Below, piece by piece: positions 23,768-29,545 of a stretch of 29,545 bases of DNA; position 1 is the first letter of the stretch; each line of letters starts with the position of its first letter. Under the pieces are notes generated by a model. That model saw only the letters and a program-made list of their open reading frames with translations, searched no databases and was not told the DNA's origin. The position numbers were made by a program, and so were the translations under genes. The DNA is taken from assembly GCA_020435025.1 (NCBI GenBank), contig JAGRAG010000085.1, positions 1-29,545 on the forward strand, in the 5' to 3' direction. Source of the stretch: Bdellovibrionales bacterium. GTDB taxonomy: Bacteria > Bdellovibrionota > Bdellovibrionia > Bdellovibrionales > UBA1609.

Positions 23768-24400
23768 TTATTGAATGGGAAGAAGCTCTTTAAGGAGTGA
23801 TTTTGCTGACTTTATTTCTAATGTCGATTGAGAATGAGCCCGATTCCCATATAATTTAATTTTGATAATGGCGTCCACTTCCGCATCAAAAAAGACGGTA
23901 AATAAGCCAATGAGGGGAGCATTCTCTGTACTGCAGTCACCAAAGGTATAGCGCTTTGTTGCCGAGGCAACAAAGAGGTCAATTTGAGACTTTTTATAAA
24001 GGACTTTGTCATGAATAGGTCTGTTTTGCGGGGGACAGGAAAGGTGCTTTGAAACAGTTCCTTGATAGGGAAGAGATTCGCTGAGATATTGGCGTTTAAA
24101 AATTGCTTGTGACTTTAAGACTTCTCGTTTGGCATAGTCGGATGTCACTGGCCAAATTATCTCTATGTGCGCTCGCGTACTCTTTTTTTCTAAAATAAGG
24201 GTTTTTTGTTTGAGTAAATTTCCTTCAATGAGTTCTTGAGAAACAACAGTCCAATTTATTAGTAAAAAGGGAAATATAGGCTCTTTTTCCATAGATTGGG
24301 CATTGTTGAAGGGAGTTATAAAAGCAGTAAAAATTAAGATAAAAAATGAGTGTATTCGGAAAGCGAGTACATTTCTTTTTAGGTGGGCTTCAATTTTCAT
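23768..24400 (-). CDS. small exported protein of unknown function between two sulfatase-like genes
   Basis: This is a 210-residue protein. The ATG lies 12 nt after the upstream stop, with GAGGA just before it, so translation is probably coupled. A signal peptide is visible (core FFILIFTAFITPF, cleavage near NAQS at about residue 36). The mature part is polar and mixed alpha/beta with two Cys (about 122 and 155; LSCPPQ and GDCST) that could pair. I do not recognise the family. Its place between two sulfatase-like paralogues suggests a periplasmic accessory role, but that rests on context alone. A 150-nt gap follows before the next gene, with no clear terminator. Confidence 0.7.
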   Translation of the reverse strand: MKIEAHLKRNVLAFRIHSFFILIFTAFITPFNNAQSMEKEPIFPFLLINWTVVSQELIEGNLLKQKTLILEKKSTRAHIEIIWPVTSDYAKREVLKSQAIFKRQYLSESLPYQGTVSKHLSCPPQNRPIHDKVLYKKSQIDLFVASATKRYTFGDCSTENAPLIGLFTVFFDAEVDAIIKIKLYGNRAHSQSTLEIKSAKSLLKELLPIQ

Positions 24401-24412
24401 CAGGTCCTCATT

Positions 24413-25783
24413 CTAATTGATTTTCGGACAGTTTAAAGAAAAGAATTGTTGAATTTGAGATTGTTTTCGTAAAAGGACCTCTTTTAACTCGCTGTAGACT
24501 TTAGGGAAGCGATGAATGGATTGGGGGCTGTGGGTTCCACTTGAGCTCCATTTTAACAAAAGCTCTTTTTGATTCACTCTATCAAGAATAAGTTGGAATC
24601 CATTAAGTTTTGTTACATATGTTTTGCTTTTGTCGCAACTTGAGGAGATGATCACATCATCTTGCTTTCTGTTAGTAAACCATTCGTTCGTTTGGTTTAT
24701 TTTTGGATTAGAGGAAAGAGTCCTTTGGATAAAGTCTTTGACAGTAGCTAATGTGAATAAATTCTTATTGACACTTTGGGTGTTTGATTCTGGCAGAGTG
24801 AAGTAAAGTGGAAAATGAATTGAGGGCTCCGAGTATAAGAAATTTAACTTGTAGGGAAGCTCTTTGGTCTCTGTGACTTTTGAATCTCCGATTAGGATAA
24901 AAATGGTATTTTTAAGCTGCCTTTCTTTTTGCAAGAGAGTCAATAGCTCGCCAATGTTAGAGTCTAACTTCTTTAAAGTCCAATGGCGATATTTTTCTAG
25001 AAGAGTTTCGTCTAGATGGAAATGAGGGCTATTTAACCAATCAGAAATTATTGCACTATTTCTACTTATGCCTTCTGAAAAAGACTGAGCAAGCTCTTTG
25101 TAGAAAGTGTTTCTCATGGAGGAGTCGGACGATAAGATTTTCGAAGAGTACTCGTCTTGCCAATCTTTTAGTGTTCCAATTTTTCTATAAAGAAACATTT
25201 TTTGGGGAAAGATCTCCGGAGATTTGTATAGTTTCAAGATGTATTCAGATTCCCTAGATGTTAAGTTCCCTGTTTCCAATAGATCTTTTAGATAAAAGGG
25301 CGAACTTAAGGACTCTATGTTTAGAACTAAAAATAGAGGAAAGGGCCTTTCATGGGTGATGCGCGTTTTTAAATACGTCATTCCATAGTCAAAGGTCTGT
25401 CTGTCCAAGTGTTGGTAGTACCCGCCAGGAATTTGATCTGCAGGAAAGCCTTTTTTATATGAAATGGGAAGATTATCTCCTGGACCAATGGTGTGAATGT
25501 TCCACGCCTTTAAATCCCTTTCGGAAATTTTGTCTAGAAATTGATTTAAATGCTGCCATCCTGTGTTCTTAAATGACAACGGCGCGAAAATAGATCGTCC
25601 CATTAGTTTACGGAGATGGGGCAGTGTTGCGTTTTTTTGTATATTTGCAAAGTCATCTCGATCTAAATTCGAAATATTTATCACGATAATATTGAGTTTC
25701 TTTAAGTCAGATTTCGGTAGCATGAAAGCCATACCGACAAAAGTAAAGATGGAGGCCCACAAAGCAATTGGGTTGATGTTCAT
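24413..25783 (-). CDS. degenerate sulfatase-like protein (probable pseudoenzyme)
   Basis: The 456-residue protein has one N-terminal membrane segment (residues about 6-23). NIIVINISNLDRDD (31-44) aligns with the metal motif of the paralogue at 22232-23617, but the first metal Asp is Ser 38. The second metal motif, normally DHG, reads ILIGDSKVTE (Asp 300, Ser 301, Lys 302), and the downstream HG...H histidines are gone. No CxPSR motif is present. The overall length, order and flanking hydrophobic strands match the paralogue, so the fold is kept while the metal site is lost. The reading frame is intact, so it is not a decaying pseudogene. It likely acts as a binding or structural partner of the less degraded paralogue in the same operon. 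Confidence 0.75.
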   Translation of the reverse strand: MNINPIALWASIFTFVGMAFMLPKSDLKKLNIIVINISNLDRDDFANIQKNATLPHLRKLMGRSIFAPLSFKNTGWQHLNQFLDKISERDLKAWNIHTIGPGDNLPISYKKGFPADQIPGGYYQHLDRQTFDYGMTYLKTRITHERPFPLFLVLNIESLSSPFYLKDLLETGNLTSRESEYILKLYKSPEIFPQKMFLYRKIGTLKDWQDEYSSKILSSDSSMRNTFYKELAQSFSEGISRNSAIISDWLNSPHFHLDETLLEKYRHWTLKKLDSNIGELLTLLQKERQLKNTIFILIGDSKVTETKELPYKLNFLYSEPSIHFPLYFTLPESNTQSVNKNLFTLATVKDFIQRTLSSNPKINQTNEWFTNRKQDDVIISSSCDKSKTYVTKLNGFQLILDRVNQKELLLKWSSSGTHSPQSIHRFPKVYSELKEVLLRKQSQIQQFFSLNCPKIN

Positions 25784-25797
25784 TGCTTTATTAAATC

Positions 25798-25812
25798 TTA
25801 AATTATTTAAGA
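25798..25812. promoter_or_regulatory. small palindrome upstream of the degenerate sulfatase gene
   Basis: CTTAAA-TTA-TTTAAG lies 15 nt before the minus-strand ATG, in the 137-nt divergent gap shared with the SelD-like operon. It is a possible operator. It is built from A+T-rich sequence, so chance is a real alternative. Confidence 0.2.
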
Positions 25813-25885
25813 AGTCTATTTTGGATTTATATATGAAAATTCTTTAGTTCTCCTATGAGATTGTGTGGCGTGAAGTATAGGGCTC

Positions 25886-25894
25886 TGTTATAAT
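25886..25894 (+). promoter_or_regulatory. extended -10 promoter candidate for the SelD-like operon
   Basis: TGTTATAAT fits the extended -10 form (TG-n-TATAAT). No -35 hexamer stands at 16-18 nt, which is usual for extended -10 promoters. Transcription would begin near 25901, about 20 nt before the TTG start at 25921. Confidence 0.45.
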
Positions 25895-25920
25895 TTTTTT
25901 AGAAGGTATATAGGTGCGAT

Positions 25921-27384
25921 TTGATAAATAAATGGTATTTAAGTGAAGAGTGTTTAAAAAGTGATATGGAAGCAAATTCCGTATCATCCGGTCAATCGAA
26001 GCTGCCGCCATGCGGATGTGGGGTAAAGTTAGATTTAATCAATGTCGTTTATCCGACGCTTAGTCAAATCCCACAAGGACAATATTTTAAAATGCGGCCG
26101 ATACGTATAGACGCATTTGTCGGAGAGGGGGAGTATAATTGGCTAGATCGTGTTCTCGTTGATCTTCATGACTTTAAGAGAATGGATTCAAAAGTAGTGA
26201 AATTGTTTTCAGAAAAAAGTCCAAGTGCTTTGGTGGAACTATATTCTTCTAAGTTCAGTTCAATAGGACAATTACAGGAGTGTGCGGAGCAGTTTTCACA
26301 AGTGACATCGAACAAGTTAAAATTTTTTGAAAGTGTATTGTCTCGAACGACCAAAATGCAAAACTCTTTTGAGTTTGGAAAGGGGCACAGCATTTCTGGT
26401 GGGCACGATTTTATTCTCTTGGATTTCCTTGCGAAAGCAAATGGTCCGTCATCAGTTAAGACCGTAGCGAATAACGATACTATTATTACTGCCGATAGTT
26501 TATTAACTCACTTTTCTCAAATCACTGTTTTTACAGCTATTAACAATGCTCTAAATGACCTCTTTATCTATGGTATCTCTGATGAATTGAAAATTTATCC
26601 CGTTTATGACGGGAGTGAGGACGAAGTTTTAGCAATTCAATCATCACTTAAAAAGTACCAAGAGCAGTTTCAGAAAAACTTAGTAAATATTCAAATTTTC
26701 GATAAGGGCCCTCTGAATTTAGGGGTTCGTTTGGTGGGAGCAACGGTTTTGGGTAGAACCTCAAAAAGAGTACCCGAGCTTAGTCAGCTCCAGGTGGGTC
26801 ATGAAATTATTGCGACTCGGCCTATTGGAGATCTTGCATTGCTTTCTCATTTTAAAGAAAAGTTCTTAAAAATTCAAACTCTGTCCGAAGCAGACCAAGC
26901 AGAACGCTTAAATGTCTTAAAGTTTTTGTCAACTCCGAACATCGAAGCAGCTAAAGTGATTCGACAGTATTTACCAGATTCGGATGAAGCATTTGATGAA
27001 TTAAAGCATATATTTGTTTCAACAGATATTAGTGGACCTGGTTTGCAAGTATTAGAAGACGCTGCAAAATTGAGTAAAGTTACTGTGAACATAACAGGTT
27101 TAAATTTTATCGACTCGAAATGTTTTCAGTCCTTTCGTCCGAATTACACTTCTTCAACAAATGGACCGATGCTCATTTCGGCAAAGCGTTCTGTGCTAGA
27201 AGCTGTAATCAGAGATTTGAACTCGATCGGAATGATGGATACTTGGAAGGTGGGAGAAGTCGTAGAGAGGAGTGTCAGTCCGATAATGGCTCCTCGATCT
27301 CTGGTGGAAAAGTTTCCTATTAATCCGTTTTCAGTTTTCAGAGAGGAAGATCAGACTATTTTTGAAAAAATAAAGTATTTATGA
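25921..27384 (+). CDS. SelD/PurM-superfamily ATP-dependent enzyme
   Basis: This 487-residue protein is homologous to selenide water dikinase (SelD; PurM/HypE superfamily). CGCGVKL (31-37) corresponds to the SelD CGCK active-site motif, with Cys 31/33 and Lys 36. The metal/ATP Asp residues have counterparts at Asp 163 (GGHDFILLD), Asp 192 (TIITADS), Asp 213 (INNALNDLFIYG) and Asp 369 (STDISGPGL). PIGDLAL and SSTNGPMLIS match the KPLG and QTSGG regions. About 125 extra residues separate the Cys/Lys motif from the core, and the usual GGH segment is not conserved. The start is TTG with AGGTG before it; an ATG at 25966 is the alternative. The stop overlaps the carrier-protein start (ATGA), so its role is probably tied to carrier chemistry rather than general selenium supply. 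Confidence 0.75.
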   Translation: MINKWYLSEECLKSDMEANSVSSGQSKLPPCGCGVKLDLINVVYPTLSQIPQGQYFKMRPIRIDAFVGEGEYNWLDRVLVDLHDFKRMDSKVVKLFSEKSPSALVELYSSKFSSIGQLQECAEQFSQVTSNKLKFFESVLSRTTKMQNSFEFGKGHSISGGHDFILLDFLAKANGPSSVKTVANNDTIITADSLLTHFSQITVFTAINNALNDLFIYGISDELKIYPVYDGSEDEVLAIQSSLKKYQEQFQKNLVNIQIFDKGPLNLGVRLVGATVLGRTSKRVPELSQLQVGHEIIATRPIGDLALLSHFKEKFLKIQTLSEADQAERLNVLKFLSTPNIEAAKVIRQYLPDSDEAFDELKHIFVSTDISGPGLQVLEDAAKLSKVTVNITGLNFIDSKCFQSFRPNYTSSTNGPMLISAKRSVLEAVIRDLNSIGMMDTWKVGEVVERSVSPIMAPRSLVEKFPINPFSVFREEDQTIFEKIKYL

Positions 27385-27620
27385 GCAAAGAAAGTTTAGA
27401 GAATTTAATTTTATTGGCAAAAACTTGTATGAGGATTCAAGAAGATATCGATATGGAATCTAAAATTGGAGACTTTCCTCAATGGAATTCGCTGAGTCAT
27501 GTGGAGTTTATTTTAGAGATTGAAAAAGTTTACTCCTTACGAATTTCTCCTTTGGAGATTCATAAACTAACTTCTATTCGAGAAATTTGGTTGTTTCTTG
27601 AAAAGCAAAAGGCATCTTGA
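27381..27620 (+). CDS. acyl/peptidyl carrier protein (DltC-like size)
   Basis: The 79-residue protein starts with an ATG overlapping the SelD-like stop by 4 nt. WNSLSHVEFILEIE carries the Ser (37) expected to receive 4'-phosphopantetheine; the canonical Asp before it is Asn. The helix pattern and the C-terminal TSIREIWLFLEKQ fit a single carrier domain. The next gene, an adenylation enzyme, starts within its stop codon (TGATG), so the two surely work together: the adenylation enzyme would load an amino or carboxylic acid onto the pantetheine thiol. No phosphopantetheinyl transferase is in the window. Confidence 0.85.
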   Translation: MSKESLENLILLAKTCMRIQEDIDMESKIGDFPQWNSLSHVEFILEIEKVYSLRISPLEIHKLTSIREIWLFLEKQKAS

Positions 27621-29128
27621 TGATAAATGGAGTAAGGGAGAGAATTCTCTCTGCATTGAAATCATATTCAAATCAACCAGCTCTATTAGATGGCGATGTC
27701 GTTATTAGTTATGCGACGCTTGAGCTACATATAAAAACCATATTAAAGAGCCCATTGTTCGATGACTCAAACAAAAATTTTCCTATTGCCATAGTTATGG
27801 AGCCTTCGTGTGAGATAGCTTTAGTTTGTATTGCCTGCGTTGTCGCAAATAAAACATATGTTCCAATTTCGCCACAGAATCCAAGTGATAGGATCGATGC
27901 TATTCTGAAAGACTTAAATGCGAGTGATATAGTTTGTGATAAAAACAATTATAGTAGCTTGGAAAAATTAGAGGGCTCCTCTTCATGTTGGCTTTTTGAA
28001 TTGTCTGAAGATCAAGTTTTTCTAACGTGTAAGAGAAAAGGAAATCGAGAATTTTCTGAGTTGAGTTATTTTCGTGAAGTCCAATATGTCTTGTACTCCT
28101 CGGGAACGACGGGTGTTCCCAAAGGCATAGCTGTAACCTATGATAACGTAACGTCTTTTCTTGATTGGATTCTAGACAAAATTGATGTTGCGCCTGGTGA
28201 TCGATTTTCCGGACATACAGAGATGTCTTTTGATCTGAGCGTATTTGACCTTTTTGTCCCTCTAACTACTGGTGGCTGCTACTGTCCATTAAGTGAGGCG
28301 GCGGATCGTGTTTTTCCTGCTGAATTCATTAGAAACCGACGAATTAATACGTGGCTTTCCGTTCCAACAGTTCTCGATTTGATCATCAAAACCCGACAGG
28401 TCGAGATCTCAGATGCATTTGGTAGCTTAAAGCAAATCCTATTTTGTGGAGATATTTTGAATTTAAAAAGTGTTCAGACCTGGTTTCAATTTCAAAAAGT
28501 TCCGGTTTTGAACTTATACGGACCGACCGAGGCGACTGTGGCCGTTTCTTCGTTTAGGTGTCATCCGAGTGATGATTTGTCGAGATATGAATCTTTGCCA
28601 ATTGGCCATCGATCAGAGCCGAATTTTTTGCTAAGAGAGTTTGTTGGTGGTGAGCAAAAAGACAAATTATATTCCCTTTTTTTAAAAGGACCGCAGATCG
28701 CGAAAGGTTATTGGAATAAAAGCGATTTAAGTTCCGAAAAGTTTTTATCGTTGCATGGAGAGCGTGCCTATGACACTGGAGATTTAGTAAAAAGTGACAA
28801 CCAGGGTCATGTGTTTTTTTGTGGACGTTCTGACTTTCAGATAAAAAAGGAAGGATATAGAATTGAGTTGTCTGAAATTGATTACGTCGTAGGTCTTATC
28901 GAAGGTGTGACCTCGTCTTGTTCCATATTTTCATTAGGACAGATTGTGACGTTTGTAGCATCGGCGAATCATAATTTAGAGGAAAAGATTGTAATGGACC
29001 ATTGTAAAATGAAGTTGCCTCACTACATGCTTCCCGCTCGAGTTAACTTTCTTGAGACGCTTCCTGTTAATGTTAATGGTAAAGTGGATAGGAAGGCTTT
29101 GATGAAATTGGCAGAAAAGACCGCTTGA
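27620..29128 (+). CDS. stand-alone amino-acid adenylation enzyme (DltA-like)
   Basis: The ATG at 27620 (overlapping TGA) is preferred over a TTG at 27617 (502 residues). Core motifs run in order: YVLYSSGTTGVPKG (A3), SFDLSVFDLF (A4, with the Asp that binds an amino group), LNLYGPTEATVAV (A5), AYDTGDLV (A7), GRSDFQIKKEGYRIEL (A8), and NVNGKVDRKAL (A10, catalytic Lys). FDLSVFD, the FCGDIL region and GRSDFQIK..GYR are especially close to D-alanine:carrier ligase DltA, so a small amino acid is likely, though the substrate is not certain. It has no fused carrier, condensation or thioesterase domain and should load the 79-residue carrier upstream. Confidence 0.9.
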   Translation: MINGVRERILSALKSYSNQPALLDGDVVISYATLELHIKTILKSPLFDDSNKNFPIAIVMEPSCEIALVCIACVVANKTYVPISPQNPSDRIDAILKDLNASDIVCDKNNYSSLEKLEGSSSCWLFELSEDQVFLTCKRKGNREFSELSYFREVQYVLYSSGTTGVPKGIAVTYDNVTSFLDWILDKIDVAPGDRFSGHTEMSFDLSVFDLFVPLTTGGCYCPLSEAADRVFPAEFIRNRRINTWLSVPTVLDLIIKTRQVEISDAFGSLKQILFCGDILNLKSVQTWFQFQKVPVLNLYGPTEATVAVSSFRCHPSDDLSRYESLPIGHRSEPNFLLREFVGGEQKDKLYSLFLKGPQIAKGYWNKSDLSSEKFLSLHGERAYDTGDLVKSDNQGHVFFCGRSDFQIKKEGYRIELSEIDYVVGLIEGVTSSCSIFSLGQIVTFVASANHNLEEKIVMDHCKMKLPHYMLPARVNFLETLPVNVNGKVDRKALMKLAEKTA

Positions 29129-29141
29129 TCGAGGAGGAGCT

Positions 29142-29545
29142 GTGAACCGTAGGCATATGTATCCACTGTTTTCGATTTCTGTCTTTTTCTTAGCATTTGG
29201 GGCTACGTATGGATCTTATGCAAAGAGCAAGTGTCCGCCAGGTTTTGTCTTGATTCCAAAAAATAGTCAGTATGTAGAATCTGATTTTTGCGTCTCGAAA
29301 TATGAAATGAAATCCAACAACCGAAGGTACTTGTCCTCTTGGTCTGGAAAGCCGGTCAATGCTCTTTCACACAAAAAATCTATTGAAGCGTGCTCGAGCT
29401 TGGGAAAAGATTTTCATTTAATCACTAATGGAGAGTGGCAAACAATTGCTCGAAACATAGAATCCGTACCCCAGAATTGGGCAGAATCGAAAATTGGATC
29501 TTATTTGGGAATCAGTCGGGGGCATACGGACGGGAGTCCTCTGGA
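29142..29545 (+). CDS. secreted SUMF1/FGE-sulfatase-domain protein (partial, runs off the window)
   Basis: The GTG at 29142 has a strong AGGAGG 4 nt upstream and lies 13 nt after the adenylation gene, so it is in the same operon. An ATG five codons later is possible. A signal peptide is present (core LFSISVFFLAFGATYGSYA). The visible 134 residues match the start of a SUMF1-type domain: CPPGFVLIP, DFCVSKYEMK, GKPVNALSHKKSIEACSSLG, FHLITNGEWQTIARNIE, and RGHTDGSP. True formylglycine-generating enzymes activate sulfatases, but exported SUMF1 proteins of this form are abundant in Bdellovibrio-like genomes with no known activity. The two sulfatase-like proteins here lack the CxPSR target, so they are not its substrates. 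Confidence 0.8.
   Translation, partial: MNRRHMYPLFSISVFFLAFGATYGSYAKSKCPPGFVLIPKNSQYVESDFCVSKYEMKSNNRRYLSSWSGKPVNALSHKKSIEACSSLGKDFHLITNGEWQTIARNIESVPQNWAESKIGSYLGISRGHTDGSPL

Noticed and set aside
24413..25783. Degenerate sulfatase-like gene as a pseudogene
   Set aside because: The frame is intact over 456 codons, is tightly spaced in an operon and keeps fold-pattern residues; loss of metal ligands alone points to a pseudoenzyme.
25861..25894. TTGTGT (25861-25866) as -35 partner of TATAAT at 25889-25894
   Set aside because: The spacer would be 22 nt, too long; the extended -10 (TG-n) explains the promoter better.
29142..29545. SUMF1-domain protein as the activator of the neighbouring sulfatase-like proteins
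   Set aside because: Neither sulfatase-like protein has the CxPSR sequence that formylglycine-generating enzymes modify, and this protein is exported.

Overview
The window is A+T-rich, densely packed bacterial DNA with frequent GTG/TTG starts. It is full of secreted, membrane and surface-modifying proteins. No rRNA, tRNA, CRISPR array or transposase gene is visible. Secreted SUMF1-domain proteins, FG-GAP/UnbV proteins, two-heme c-type cytochromes and many unrecognised exported proteins suggest a Gram-negative Bdellovibrionota-like bacterium. That placement is an inference, since no marker gene is present.

Layout. 1-3.5 kb: the 3' end of an unknown gene, an exported two-repeat protein, and (minus strand) a two-CXXCH secreted cytochrome. 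3.6-5.3 kb (minus): a RoxA-like diheme cytochrome. 5.5-8.1 kb (plus): an AlgI/DltB-type MBOAT acyltransferase followed by an SGNH-like partner. 8.1-13.4 kb (minus): a three-gene membrane operon ending in a 1285-residue fusion of a permease, a Cys-rich region, FG-GAP repeats and an ASPIC/UnbV domain. 13.6-16.0 kb (plus): two tandem small beta-barrel paralogues translationally coupled to a fatty-acid desaturase. 16.1-18.9 kb (plus): a second MBOAT + SGNH pair, paralogous to the first. 18.9-21.9 kb: a BASS-type transporter (minus) divergent from a type I phosphodiesterase (plus), with only 30 bp between the preferred starts. 21.9-22.2 kb: a 324-bp palindromic insertion element. 22.2-25.8 kb (minus): two degenerate sulfatase-like paralogues with a small exported protein between them. 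25.9-29.5 kb (plus): a tightly coupled operon of a SelD/PurM-like enzyme, an acyl/peptidyl carrier protein, a DltA-like adenylation enzyme and a secreted SUMF1-domain protein cut by the window edge.

Themes. Much of the window could serve chemical decoration of the envelope: two MBOAT/SGNH acyl-transfer pairs, a carrier protein plus adenylation enzyme, alkaline-phosphatase-superfamily proteins and a lipid desaturase. The strongest candidates for something undescribed are the SelD-like/carrier/adenylation operon, the permease-UnbV fusion, and the palindromic element, which has 117-bp perfect inverted arms, a 5-bp direct repeat at its ends, and a G+C-rich centre. It sits exactly between two convergent genes whose stop codons would otherwise be 6 nt apart.
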